A stretch of DNA of 64,000 bases from an uncultured Sinobacteraceae bacterium (lineage in GTDB: Bacteria > Pseudomonadota > Gammaproteobacteria > Nevskiales > Nevskiaceae), in assembly GCA_903822975.1 (NCBI GenBank), contig CAIJRD010000008.1, forward strand, positions 1 through 64,000. Direction: 5' to 3'. Of the stretch, positions 28,476 through 37,588 are shown piece by piece. The position numbers and the translations under genes were made by a program. Each line of letters begins with the position of its first letter. Position 1 is the stretch's first letter. Under the pieces are notes generated by a model. The model saw only the letters and a list, made by a program, of their open reading frames with translations. It made no database searches and was not told where the DNA came from.

Positions 28476-29188
28476 CACCGAACAGCCCTTCGACAAACGC
28501 CGCAGCGGCCTGCGACGCGCGCACGCCGACCTGGCGAGGTGCGCTGCTCTGCGTCTTGCTGGTCGGCCTGGCGGCGCCATTCGACCAATGGCTTTCCGGC
28601 TTGTTCTGGCGCGTGGACAGCGGCTTTTATCTGCGCGAGCGCTGGCCGCTGGAACTGGTCTACCACGGCACGCGCTGGGTCATGGGCGCGATCGAAATCA
28701 GCCTGCTGGCGCTGTTGCTCGCGGCCTACTTACCGGCGTTCCCACGACTGCGCCGGCGGCGCATACAACTGTGGTTCGCCATTCTGGCGCTGGCGATCGG
28801 GCCGGGACTGATCACGCACACGCTGCTGAAAGATCACTGGGGCCGGCCGCGTCCCTCGCAGATCAGTGATTTCGGCGGTAGCGCGCAGTATCAGCCGCCT
28901 TGGAAAGAGAGCGCACAGTGCCCGCGCAACTGCTCGTTTCCGAGCGGCCATGCGGTCGCCGGGTTCTATCTGATTACCGGCGCCTGGCTGTGGCCGCGCC
29001 GACGGCGGCGCTGGTTGATCGCAGGCATTGCCACCGGTGCGGGCATTGGCCTCGTGCGCATCATGCAGGGCGGACATTTCCTCAGCGACATCATCGGCGC
29101 GTTGGCGGTGGTCTGGCTCACCAACCTGGTGCTGTACGAAATCTTCAGGCGACGCGGCGCACTTCCTGGCGATTCATCAAATACCTGA
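28472..29188 (+). CDS. PAP2-family membrane phosphatase
   Basis: A 238-residue membrane protein of the type 2 phosphatidic acid phosphatase family. The three catalytic motifs are visible: KDHWGRPRP, PSGH and RIMQGGHFLSD. Five to six hydrophobic segments surround them. Family members remove phosphate from undecaprenyl pyrophosphate, phosphatidyl lipids or lipid A. The ATG overlaps the glycosyltransferase stop (ATGA), so the two are made together. A joint role in modifying lipid A, or recycling the lipid carrier released by the transferase, is plausible but not shown. Confidence 0.9.
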   Translation: MTPNSPSTNAAAACDARTPTWRGALLCVLLVGLAAPFDQWLSGLFWRVDSGFYLRERWPLELVYHGTRWVMGAIEISLLALLLAAYLPAFPRLRRRRIQLWFAILALAIGPGLITHTLLKDHWGRPRPSQISDFGGSAQYQPPWKESAQCPRNCSFPSGHAVAGFYLITGAWLWPRRRRRWLIAGIATGAGIGLVRIMQGGHFLSDIIGALAVVWLTNLVLYEIFRRRGALPGDSSNT

Positions 29189-29204
29189 TCGCCGGCATCA
29201 ACAA

Positions 29205-29236
29205 AAAACGCGCGCCGATCGCCCGGCGCGCGTTTT
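29205..29236. terminator. Bidirectional rho-independent terminator
   Basis: A perfect 12-bp stem, 29205-29216 against 29225-29236, with an eight-base loop and A/T ends, gives a T-run on either strand. It sits just after the PAP2 gene and before the convergent 29337-29840 gene, so it can end transcription in both directions. Confidence 0.9.
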
Positions 29237-29336
29237 GATCAACATCATCACTGCAGGCTTACCGATCGCGTCGCCACCATCGCGTCACGACCGGGCTTGC
29301 CAGGAACGCGTGTATCCGCGTTCCGAGAGCGCCGGA

Positions 29337-29840
29337 TTATTCCGGGGTCGTGGTGGTGGTCGTCGTGGTCTTGGTCTTCTTCAGGTACGGCGAAATCGTG
29401 AACTTGTTGAACGACACGCCGAGATCCCAGCCGCGACCGGTGCCGCTGAGCGCGAGATTGATTTCGCCTTTCGACACCACGGTGCCTTCGGCCGATTTCA
29501 CAGCGCCGGCTTCACCCTGTGCCGAGGCATACGCACCGAAGACGTTGCTGATGTCCTTCACGCCGCTGAAGTCACCCTTGCCATCGTCGATCGTCGACTT
29601 GCCGACGACGAGACCGCCGCCTTCGGACGACAGACGCACCTTGGCGGTCTGACCGTTGCTGCAAGTGATTTCGCCAACACCCTTCGAGGTTTTGTACAGC
29701 ACCGACCAGCCCTTCATCGTGAAGTGCATTTTGCAGCTCAGGTCGCTATCGGCAGCCTGAGCAGATGCAGGCACGGTCAGCGCGAGCGGGGCGGCGAGCA
29801 TCGCAACGGCAGCGCCGAACGACAGAATTGATTTACGCAT
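29337..29840 (-). CDS. Secreted protein of unknown function
   Basis: A 167-residue protein with a clear Sec signal peptide (MRKSILSFGAAVAMLAAPLALTVPASAQA, cleavage likely near 29). The mature part is Gly-rich (SSEGGGLVVGKS, ALSGTGRGWDLGVSF) with two cysteines at about 36 and 60, and suggests a beta-rich periplasmic domain. The C-terminus ends in KKTKTTTTTTTTPE, a homopolymeric threonine run from ACC-type codons. I do not recognise the family. A good GGAG ribosome-binding site precedes the ATG. Confidence 0.8.
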   Translation of the reverse strand: MRKSILSFGAAVAMLAAPLALTVPASAQAADSDLSCKMHFTMKGWSVLYKTSKGVGEITCSNGQTAKVRLSSEGGGLVVGKSTIDDGKGDFSGVKDISNVFGAYASAQGEAGAVKSAEGTVVSKGEINLALSGTGRGWDLGVSFNKFTISPYLKKTKTTTTTTTTPE

Positions 29841-30230
29841 GTTTAATCTCCGAGGGTCTTTAAAGGTCTTGTGTCGAGCACGAACTGAAGCTGAGCTTGA
29901 TTTAGAAGAATTTCGTTTCGCTTAAAGCTGCTTCTTGGGCGAGCCGCCAGCGGGCTCGCCCGGCTCACTCGCTAACACTTGCTACATGCCGGTATTGATC
30001 GTTGGCTCGTCGCATAGACCCCGCCGCCGCCGGGCAAGTTCCACCAGGGATGCGGCCGCGCCCTCGCCCGCATTGCAGCTGCCAGCGAAACCGCTTGCGG
30101 CCTTCCGCTATGACGCTGCTCCGGCTGCGGCCGGCTGCCGGGCCTTGGCTTGACATGCTAACGTCTGGCGCATGAAGCCCGAGCAACTCAAGCCCTGCCG
30201 GGTATTCCCAAAAATTGAAGGTGGAGGAGC
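29841..30230. other. Divergent spacer before the E1 operon, with hairpin 29937-29961
   Basis: A 390-base gap between divergent genes. It contains a 9-bp stem (29937-29945 against 29953-29961) without a U-tract. A TTGACA hexamer near 30151-30156 might be a -35 box for the E1 operon, but no good -10 follows at the right distance. No gene is visible. Confidence 0.45.
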
Positions 30231-31340
30231 GTGGATTCCAATCATTCAGCGACCCGACGTGTCGCCAGCTTTGAGATTTTCTATACACAATTCCTGAATC
30301 AGGACGGCGTCGCCTGTGGCGACTTGCCTGCGTTCGCGCAGGATCGAGAACAGCTGCGTGCGATGTATCAGCTGATGGTTCGCACGCGTGCTTTCGACAA
30401 GAAGGCGGTGGCGCTGCAGCGCACCGGACAGCTCGGCACCTATGCGGCCTGTCTCGGCCAGGAAGCCATCGGGGTGTCGATCGGTCATGCACTGAAGGCC
30501 GACGATGTGTTCATTCCTGCGTACCGCGAATACGCCGCGCAGTTTGCGCGTGGCGTGCCGATGCGCGACATCCTCCTCTACTGGGGCGGCGACGAGCGCG
30601 GCATGAACTACGAAAGCGGGCCATCGATGCAGGACTTCCCGCTGTCGGTGCCGATCGGCACGCATGTGCCGCAGGCGATCGGTGTCGGCTACGCGTTCAA
30701 GCTGCGCAAGCAGCCGCGCGTGGTGTTGGTGTCCTGCGGTGACGGCGCCACCTCGAAGGGCGATTTCTACGAAGCGGTGAGCAGCGCCAAAGTCTGGAAT
30801 CTGCCGATCGTGTTTCTGGTCAGCAACAACGGCTGGGCGATCTCGCTGCCGTTCAGTCGCCAGACCGGTGCGCCTACCGTTGCACAGAAAGCCTTCGCCG
30901 GCGGCATGCCCGGCGAGCAGGTCGACGGCAACGATGTCATCGCCACACGTTTCGTGTTGGAACGGGCGATCGAACGCGCGCGCAGCGGCGGCGGACCGAG
31001 CCTGGTCGAAGCGGTGACCTATCGCCTGCACGATCACACCACCGCCGATGACGCACGTCGCTATCGCGGTGCGGAAGAAGTGGAGGCCGCGTGGGCACGC
31101 GATCCGCTGAAGCGCTACAAGATCTGGATGGAGGCCAGCGGCAATTGGTCGGCCGAGGACGAGGACAAACTTCAGTTAGAAGCCACCGCGACTGCCGAAG
31201 CTGCAGCACAAGCGTTCCTGAAGACCGAGTCGCAGGCGCCCGAATCGATCTTCGATCATCTGTACGCAACGCTGCCGAAGAATCTCGAGTGGCAGCGCGA
31301 AGAAGTCGCCGCACGCGGCCCCGTCGGGAGCCACGCATGA
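30231..31340 (+). CDS. 2-oxoacid dehydrogenase E1 component, alpha subunit
   Basis: A 369-residue thiamine-diphosphate-dependent decarboxylase subunit of the pyruvate/branched-chain 2-oxoacid dehydrogenase type. The ThDP-binding motif starts at GDG (170-172) and ends at NN (199-200) in a normal spacing. YREYAAQFARG, GTHVPQAIGVGYA and TYRLHDHTTADDA are typical of PdhA/BkdA alpha subunits. Translation starts at GTG, with GGAGGAG just upstream. It leads an E1a-E1b-E2 operon. Whether the substrate is pyruvate or branched-chain 2-oxoacids is not clear from the sequence. Confidence 0.9.
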   Translation: MDSNHSATRRVASFEIFYTQFLNQDGVACGDLPAFAQDREQLRAMYQLMVRTRAFDKKAVALQRTGQLGTYAACLGQEAIGVSIGHALKADDVFIPAYREYAAQFARGVPMRDILLYWGGDERGMNYESGPSMQDFPLSVPIGTHVPQAIGVGYAFKLRKQPRVVLVSCGDGATSKGDFYEAVSSAKVWNLPIVFLVSNNGWAISLPFSRQTGAPTVAQKAFAGGMPGEQVDGNDVIATRFVLERAIERARSGGGPSLVEAVTYRLHDHTTADDARRYRGAEEVEAAWARDPLKRYKIWMEASGNWSAEDEDKLQLEATATAEAAAQAFLKTESQAPESIFDHLYATLPKNLEWQREEVAARGPVGSHA

Positions 31341-31400
31341 ACGTCCTGTTCAAGACATGGCTATCCATGGGCGCGGAATCTCACACCAGCGGAGGTTCCC

Positions 31401-32393
31401 ATGGCCGTTAATCTGGCTTTGATCGAAGCGATCAATCTCGCGCTGAAGAGTGAGATGAAGCGCGATGGCAACGTCGTCGTGCTCGGCGAAGACATCGGCC
31501 GCAACGGCGGCGTGTTCCGCGCCACCGTCGGCCTGCTCGATGAGTTCGGCGGCGATCGCGTGATCGATACACCACTCGCCGAAACCCTGGTCGCTGCGAT
31601 GGCGATCGGACTGTCGACGCAGGGCCTCAAGCCGGTTGCTGAGATCCAGTTCTCCGGCTTCATGTATCCCTGCGTCGATCAGGTGGTGAATCACGCCACG
31701 CGTCTGCGCAACCGCACACGCGGTCGACTGTCGTGTCCGATGGTGATCCGCGCGCCGAACGGCGGTGGCATTCATGCGCCCGAACATCATTCGGAATCGC
31801 TGGAGACAACCTTCGCGCAGATGCCTGGCCTGCGCGTAGTGGCGCCATCGAATCCGGCGCGCGCCTACGGCCTGCTGCTGGCCGCGATCCGCGATCCGGA
31901 CCCGGTGATCTTCCTCGAGCCGACGCGTTGCTATCGGCTGTTCAAGCAGCCGGTCGAAGATGACGGCGAAGCACTGCCGCTCGATACCTGCTTCATCGAT
32001 CGAGAAGGCAGCGACATCACGCTGGTGAGTTGGGGCGCGATGATGCACGACACACGCTTAGCCGCCGACGCCTTGGCGGAAGAAGGCATTTCGGCCGAGG
32101 TGGTCGACGTCGCCACACTCAAGCCGCTCGACATGGACACGATCCTCACCAGTGTCGCCAAGACCGGACGCTGCGTGATCGTGCAAGAGTCGCCGCGCGC
32201 TGGCGGCTGGGCATCGGAGATTGCCGCCAACCTCGCCGAGCACGGCCTGTTGAGCCTGTTCGCGCCGGTGCTTCGCGTGTCCGGCTACGACACCATCATG
32301 CCGCTGGCCAAACAGGAGCGCGTGTTCATTCCGGATACCGAGCGCATCCTCAAGGAAGTGCGCAAGGTATTCGAAGCCGCACCCAAAGGCTGA
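31401..32393 (+). CDS. 2-oxoacid dehydrogenase E1 component, beta subunit
   Basis: A 330-residue transketolase-like beta subunit (MAVNLALIEAINLALKSEMKRD) with VLGEDIGRNGGVFRAT and the DTPLAE motif, which contributes to ThDP and E2 binding. The C-terminal domain (about 200-330) is the transketolase C fold. GGAGG lies five bases before the ATG, and the gene begins 60 bases after E1 alpha. The two form the heterotetrameric E1 enzyme. Confidence 0.92.
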   Translation: MAVNLALIEAINLALKSEMKRDGNVVVLGEDIGRNGGVFRATVGLLDEFGGDRVIDTPLAETLVAAMAIGLSTQGLKPVAEIQFSGFMYPCVDQVVNHATRLRNRTRGRLSCPMVIRAPNGGGIHAPEHHSESLETTFAQMPGLRVVAPSNPARAYGLLLAAIRDPDPVIFLEPTRCYRLFKQPVEDDGEALPLDTCFIDREGSDITLVSWGAMMHDTRLAADALAEEGISAEVVDVATLKPLDMDTILTSVAKTGRCVIVQESPRAGGWASEIAANLAEHGLLSLFAPVLRVSGYDTIMPLAKQERVFIPDTERILKEVRKVFEAAPKG

Positions 32394-32438
32394 CGCGCGA
32401 ATTCGCGCGAACCACAACAAATACTGGAGTTTAAACGG

Positions 32439-33629
32439 ATGAGCATTTTCAAATTGCCCGATCTGGGCGAAGGTCTGCAGGAAGCGGAAATCCGCGAGTG
32501 GCACGTCAAGGAGGGCGACACCGTCAAAGTCGATCAGCCACTGGTCGCGGTGGAAACGGCGAAGGCGGTGGTCGAGGTGCCGAGTCCGCAGAGCGGCAAG
32601 ATCAAGAAGCTGCACGGCAAGTCCGGCGACATGATGGAGGTCGGCAAGCCGCTGGTGGAATTCGAAGGCGGCGAAACTGCGGCCACACAGGACGTACCGC
32701 GCACCGAAACGCCAACGCCGCCGGCATCGACCGAGCAGCCCGCCGGAAAGGGCGCGGATACCTCGGCGATTCGCGACAGCGGCGTCGTCGTCGGTGCGAT
32801 GAAATCGGGCGACCACGTCGTCGCCGAGAAGGCGACTTCGGTCGGCACCGCAGCCGGACTGAAAGTCACACCGGCGGTGCGCGCGCTGGCGCATCGCTTG
32901 AACGTTGACCTCACCATCATCACGCCGACCGGACCCGACGGCATGATCACGCAAGCCGATGTGCAACGCGTGCACAAGATCCTCACCGAAGTCGGTCCGC
33001 TCGAAAAACTGCGCGGCGCGCGGCGCGCGATGGCCAATGCGATGAGCCAGTCGCGCGACGAAGTGATGCCGGCCACGGTGACCGACGACGCCATCATCGG
33101 CGGCTGGACCGGCAAGCAGGATCTGACCATTCGTCTGGTGCGCGGGCTGGTTGCCGGCGCCAAGGCCGAGCCTTCGCTGAATGCCTGGTACGACCAGGCC
33201 GAAGTCGGTCGCCGCGTATTGCCGAAAATGCATGTCGGTATCGCGGTCGACACGCCAGAGGGCTTGTTCGTCGCGGTGCTGCAGGATGTCGCTTCGCGCT
33301 CGGTGGAGAGTCTGCGCACCGGTCTGGAGAAAATGAAGGAAGCGACCAAGAATCGCACGGTGCCGCCGGAGGAACTGCGTGGCTACACCATCACGCTGTC
33401 GAACTTCGGACGCTTCGGCGGCAAGTACGCAACGCCGGTGATCGTGCCGCCGACGGTGGCAATCGTCGCCGCTGGCTCGCTGCGCGACGCGGTGGTGCCG
33501 ATCAAGGGCGAGATCAAGATCGCGAAGGTGCTGCCGCTGTCGGTGACGTTCGACCATCGCTGCGTCACCGGCGGCGAGGCCACGCGTTTTCTCGCGGCGA
33601 TGATCGCGGATCTTCAACTGCCCGAGTAG
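32439..33629 (+). CDS. 2-oxoacid dehydrogenase E2 (lipoamide acyltransferase)
   Basis: A 396-residue acyltransferase. One lipoyl domain (1-80, lipoyl Lys42 in VETAKAVVEVP), a linker (85-135), a peripheral-subunit-binding domain (about 142-180, VTPAVRALAHRL) and a catalytic domain follow in order. The C-terminal active-site motif reads DHRCVTGG, with His373 kept but Thr377 where most E2 proteins have Asp (HRxxDG). E3 (lipoamide dehydrogenase) is not nearby. It follows E1 beta by 45 bases, with GGAG before the ATG. Confidence 0.9.
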   Translation: MSIFKLPDLGEGLQEAEIREWHVKEGDTVKVDQPLVAVETAKAVVEVPSPQSGKIKKLHGKSGDMMEVGKPLVEFEGGETAATQDVPRTETPTPPASTEQPAGKGADTSAIRDSGVVVGAMKSGDHVVAEKATSVGTAAGLKVTPAVRALAHRLNVDLTIITPTGPDGMITQADVQRVHKILTEVGPLEKLRGARRAMANAMSQSRDEVMPATVTDDAIIGGWTGKQDLTIRLVRGLVAGAKAEPSLNAWYDQAEVGRRVLPKMHVGIAVDTPEGLFVAVLQDVASRSVESLRTGLEKMKEATKNRTVPPEELRGYTITLSNFGRFGGKYATPVIVPPTVAIVAAGSLRDAVVPIKGEIKIAKVLPLSVTFDHRCVTGGEATRFLAAMIADLQLPE

Positions 33630-33847
33630 CACACGCCGCGCGCAATTTGAATCCACGGCGGGCACCGGCACGTAAAGCCGGTAAGCCCGCCGTTCTGATT
33701 GGTGGGCGCCTGGAGTCATCAATGCGCCGCGCAGCTCAGCCCTCACTTCGCCAGATTTTTCGTCAGCCATTTCGTCTGCGGCTTGGCGACGCACTCGGGC
33801 AGCGTCATCGCCGTTCACGTCGCCCGCAGCGCCTCCTGCAATGGCTC

Positions 33848-35842
33848 ATGCAACGGCTCATGCATCGGCTCAGGCAAGCGCTCAAGTCGGCGCCGGGCCG
33901 ACCAACGTGGCTGTTGACGCTGACACTGACGATTGGCTTAGGCGTGGCGACCAGTCTCGCGGCCGCGCCGATGCCGGCAAACTCCACCGGCACCAACCCA
34001 GCGGCGAAGGCAAAGGGCCCATCGGTGGTCTGGCACGACTGGAGCGAAGCCGCGTTCGCGCAAGCGCGACGCGAACATCGCTACGTGCTGCTCGATCTGC
34101 AGGCGGTTTGGTGCCACTGGTGTCACGTGATGGATCACGAGACCTACGCCGATCCGGCGGTTGCTTCGTTGATCGCGACGCACTACATCGCCTTGAAGGC
34201 CGATCAGGATGCGAATCCCGATCTGTCGAATCGTTACGGCGACTGGGGATGGCCGGCGACGATCGTGTTTGCGCCGGATGGCAGCGAGATCGTCAAGCGT
34301 CGCGGCTTTATCGCGCCGGCCAACATGGCCTCGCTGCTGCAGGCGATTGTCGACGATCCTTCGCCCGGTCCCTCGGTACGCGCCGAGCTCGACATTACTT
34401 CAAGCAGCAGCCGCCTCGATGCCGCTACGCGCACCAAGCTGCAGACGCAGTTCGATCAGGCCTACGACGACGACAACGGCGGCTGGGGCAGCGGCCTGAA
34501 GTACATTGACGCACCGGCGATGGAACTGTTGCTGACGCGCACGCAGTCCGGTGATCGGCAGGCCGAACGCCGGGCACGCCAGACCTTCGATGCCAACCTC
34601 AACCTGATCGACCCGGTGTGGGGCGGCGTCTATCAATACTCCGATGCGGTCGACTGGCATTCGCCGCACTTCGAAAAAATCATGTCGTATCAGGCGGACG
34701 ATCTGCGCCTTTACGCGCTGGCGTATGCGCGCTGGGGCGATCCTCGTTATCTCGCCGCCGCACAGGCGCTGCATCGATACCTGACGCAATTCCTGCAGAG
34801 CCCCGATGGTGCTTTTTACGTCAGCCAGGATGCCGATCTGAGCCGCGACCTCAGCGGCCACGACTACTATCCGCTGGACGACACCGCACGCCGCAAGCTT
34901 GGCCTGCCGCGCATCGACACACACATCTACGCACGCGAGAACGGCTGGGCGGTTGCAGCGCTGTGCCGCTATGCCGATGCCACCGGCGACGTCGGCGCGC
35001 TGACCGAAGCGATTCGCGCCGCGCGCTGGATTCTTGCGAATCGCAGCTTGCCGGGCGGCGGTTTCCGGCACGACGCGAAGGATCGCGGCGGCCCCTTCCT
35101 CGGCGACAGCGCGTCTATGGGCATGGCATTCGTAAGCCTGTATCGCTCGACCGGCACACGCGAATGGCTCGACCACGCAAGTGCGACGCTGAGCTTCATC
35201 GATGCGCATTTCCGCGACGCACGCGGCGGCTTTATCAGCGCACCAACCGCACGCAAGGCAGCAGGCGTTTTCGCGCAGCCGCTGCGGCTGTATGAGGAAA
35301 ATCTGGCGGCGACGCGGCTCGCCGCACTTGCCTACCAATACAACGGCAATGCGCGCTGGCGCGACCTGGCGGACCAGGGCATGCGCTATCTGGCCGCGCC
35401 GGCCTTGGCCGATTCCGATCGCTTCCTGCCGGGCGTACTGCTGGCGGACGCCGAAGTGACCAGCGCACCGGTGCATATCGCGGTGGTCGGGCACAAGGAC
35501 GATTCCGCTGCACAAAGTCTGCATGCGGCCGCACTCGCCTATCCGGCGGTGAACTTGCGCGTCGACTGGTGGGATGCGCGTGAAGGCGCCTTGCCGAATG
35601 CCGATGTGAAATATCCGCAGTTCGCGAAAGCCGCGGCCTATGGCTGCACCGGTGCCGCCTGTTCCAGCCCGGTGTTCGCGGCCGACAAGGTACGCGCGGC
35701 GGTCGACCGCATTGCGCAGCTCAGCGACAACGGCGGCAAAACCAGCGGCGGCAAAACCAGCAGCGACGCCGCCAGCAACGATGCCGATACAGCGCATGCG
35801 AATGCGGCATCGGCAATCCAGCACGCGATGCCGCGACCTTAG
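33848..35842 (+). CDS. DUF255 thioredoxin-fold protein with six-hairpin glycosidase-like domain
   Basis: A 664-residue protein of the DUF255/YyaL type. After a signal peptide (RPTWLLTLTLTIGLGVATSLAAA) the N-terminal thioredoxin-like domain has WCHWCHVMDHETY, the conserved CxxC-containing motif. The rest resembles an alpha/alpha-toroid glycosidase or epimerase fold. The start is uncertain: the frame is open to TTG at 33647 and ATG at 33722, but the ATG at 33848 or 33860 gives a normal signal peptide. Four 12-bp repeats (33839-33886) overlap the N-terminus. The C-terminus is a Ser/Ala/Asn-rich repeat tail. It is secreted or periplasmic; its function is unknown. Confidence 0.75.
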   Translation: MQRLMHRLRQALKSAPGRPTWLLTLTLTIGLGVATSLAAAPMPANSTGTNPAAKAKGPSVVWHDWSEAAFAQARREHRYVLLDLQAVWCHWCHVMDHETYADPAVASLIATHYIALKADQDANPDLSNRYGDWGWPATIVFAPDGSEIVKRRGFIAPANMASLLQAIVDDPSPGPSVRAELDITSSSSRLDAATRTKLQTQFDQAYDDDNGGWGSGLKYIDAPAMELLLTRTQSGDRQAERRARQTFDANLNLIDPVWGGVYQYSDAVDWHSPHFEKIMSYQADDLRLYALAYARWGDPRYLAAAQALHRYLTQFLQSPDGAFYVSQDADLSRDLSGHDYYPLDDTARRKLGLPRIDTHIYARENGWAVAALCRYADATGDVGALTEAIRAARWILANRSLPGGGFRHDAKDRGGPFLGDSASMGMAFVSLYRSTGTREWLDHASATLSFIDAHFRDARGGFISAPTARKAAGVFAQPLRLYEENLAATRLAALAYQYNGNARWRDLADQGMRYLAAPALADSDRFLPGVLLADAEVTSAPVHIAVVGHKDDSAAQSLHAAALAYPAVNLRVDWWDAREGALPNADVKYPQFAKAAAYGCTGAACSSPVFAADKVRAAVDRIAQLSDNGGKTSGGKTSSDAASNDADTAHANAASAIQHAMPRP

Positions 35843-36114
35843 ACGCGACCCTAAACGCAAGCTTGGATGTCGCCTTAGCGGTGCACTTCAACGTGACCTT
35901 GATGGCCAGCTTGTTGGTGACCTTGTTGATGCCGATACAGCGCATGCGACTTCGGCGTCGGCAATCCAGCACACCATGCCACGACCTTAGACGCGACCCG
36001 AAACGAAACCCTAAACGCAAGCTTGGATGTCGCCTTAAAGCTGCACTTCAACGTGACCTTGATGGCGAGCTTGATGGCGACCTTGATGGTGACCTTGATG
36101 GCGATCTGATGCGC
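35781..36114. repeat. 148-bp duplication at the 3' end of the DUF255 gene plus 12-bp array
   Basis: The segment from 35781, covering the last 20 codons and the stop, recurs from 35929 at a period of 148 bp. The second copy carries a 10-base insertion (near 36002) and ends about 36088. It runs into four to five 12-bp units (consensus GACCTTGATGGC, 36055-36114). The second copy lies outside the coding frame. No gene is visible in 35843-36181. Confidence 0.9.
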
Positions 36115-36181
36115 CCTTGAACGCGTCCGATCTATCGCGATCAGCGACTACGGCGGCGCGATGCGTCAGCAGGCTCCCGCG

Positions 36182-36658
36182 TCAGGGTGCGGGCAGCGGC
36201 AGCGCGCGCGCGATGCGTCGCTTCGACAAGGGCACGCCGCTGTAGTCCAGCGGCAGAATCTCCTTGGCTGAATCGACTTCGCTGACATCCACCGGCACCA
36301 GATAGTCACCGGTCAAACCGCTGCGGATTTCCAGCCGCACGTAATGCGTCTGGCCGGCATCCAGTTTCAGCGGCAGCGCATGCGCCGCGTCATCCGCAAC
36401 GCGAAGCTCATAGCGACCCGGATCGCGGTCGACGAAGAAGAAGCTGGCCGGCTTGCCTGCACCGACCTCGATTCCGGCCAAACTGACCGGGGGCGCCAGT
36501 GTGGTTGGCGCATCGCCGCTGCGATACACGTACAGGCGGCCCTGCGCCAAGGGCAGCGGCGGGATGCGCGGAGAAACATCCTTGAACGTGTTGCCGGTCG
36601 CGCAGGCCGACACCACCGCGACCAGCAACAGCGGCCCGATCCAGCGGGAGTTCAACAT
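36182..36658 (-). CDS. DUF2846-type lipoprotein
   Basis: A 158-residue protein with a lipobox ending in SAC (Cys19). The mature part resembles the DUF2846 family (LPLAQGRLYVYRSGD, SFFFVDRDPGRYELRV), a beta-sandwich fold common in envelope lipoproteins of unknown role. It is convergent with the DUF255 gene and stands alone. The ATG at 36658 is the start. Confidence 0.8.
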   Translation of the reverse strand: MLNSRWIGPLLLVAVVSACATGNTFKDVSPRIPPLPLAQGRLYVYRSGDAPTTLAPPVSLAGIEVGAGKPASFFFVDRDPGRYELRVADDAAHALPLKLDAGQTHYVRLEIRSGLTGDYLVPVDVSEVDSAKEILPLDYSGVPLSKRRIARALPLPAP

Positions 36659-37003
36659 TCGCTCTCCAAATTCCGTTGGGCGCTCGATATCGTATCGATG
36701 CGGACGGCGCAGTTTGACGAAGTTGCCGGCGCAGAGAAAGCGTCCAGGGATAACGAGCGGTTCGGCCGATGGCGGCGCGGCGCAATTTCATCGGTCAACC
36801 CCGCGAGCGGGTCAAACCATCGAATGCTGGGTCGTCCTATTCGATCGGCTTATGGCTTCCCACTTCCCGCTTGCCGCTTGCCGCTTCCCGCTTGCGTCAT
36901 GCGCGACCGCTCGGAAACACGCGGACGCTGTAAGCGCCAAAGATGCGCCGACCACGCGAACCGCATGCGCCCAGCGCATGAGGTCCGCGTCGTCGAAAAC
37001 TCG
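36659..37003. repeat. Spacer with heptamer array CTTSCCG (36856-36896)
   Basis: A 345-base gap holding six tandem 7-bp units, five complete, of the form CTTCCCG/CTTGCCG. A perfect 7-bp hairpin with CCA loop (36964-36980) lies just after the DoxX stop and may terminate the bufferin operon, though it lacks a U-tract. No gene is visible. Confidence 0.8.
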
Positions 37004-37471
37004 CTAAGCGGACTTCTGCGTGCCGATGCCGAGCCACTTCGCCAGCAATGTGTCGAGGCTGACACGACCCGGCCCGGCGAACACGAACCAGACGAAGATC
37101 AGCATGTAGAGCGGCTCGTCGAGCTCGAAGAAGCTGTCGACATCCGCGACCGGCTTGATCGCGACGATCATCAGCGCCACCAGCATGTTGATGAACAAGG
37201 CGATCGAGTTCAGTCGCGTGAACAAACCCAGCATCAGCAGCACGCCGCCGACGAATTCTGCACCCGCCGAAAACGGCGCGCTGAAAGTCGGGAACGGAAT
37301 GCCCCAATCGACGAAGCGCGCGGTCGCGCCTTCCAGATTGTGCAGCTTGGCCCAGCCAGTCTCGGCCCAGAAGTAGCCGAAGAACAACCGCATCAGCAGC
37401 GGCGCCAACCAGTCGAGCGACTGCGTCAGTCGCAGCAGCGCAGTGCACAGTTCAGCGAGTTTCGTTTTCAT
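37004..37471 (-). CDS. DoxX-family membrane protein, fourth gene of the bufferin-type operon
   Basis: A 155-residue DoxX protein with four hydrophobic segments (LLMRLFFGYFWAETGWAKL, FVGGVLLMLGLFTRL, ALFINMLVALMIVAIK, LYMLIFVWFVFAG). DoxX proteins are the usual last gene (hvfD/bufD position) of operons that make copper-binding bufferin peptides; they are thought to support redox steps at the membrane. GGAG precedes the ATG at 37471 by eight bases. It follows the DUF2063 gene by 117 bases. Confidence 0.85.
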   Translation of the reverse strand: MKTKLAELCTALLRLTQSLDWLAPLLMRLFFGYFWAETGWAKLHNLEGATARFVDWGIPFPTFSAPFSAGAEFVGGVLLMLGLFTRLNSIALFINMLVALMIVAIKPVADVDSFFELDEPLYMLIFVWFVFAGPGRVSLDTLLAKWLGIGTQKSA

Positions 37472-37588
37472 CGTCGTTTCTCCATTTCTAAGATCGCGAC
37501 CGCATGTCGCGGACAACACTTCACCCAGCCGCAGTGCTGCGACTTCGTTATTTCAGACGGATACATCCGAGCGCGATGACCGCGCGCG

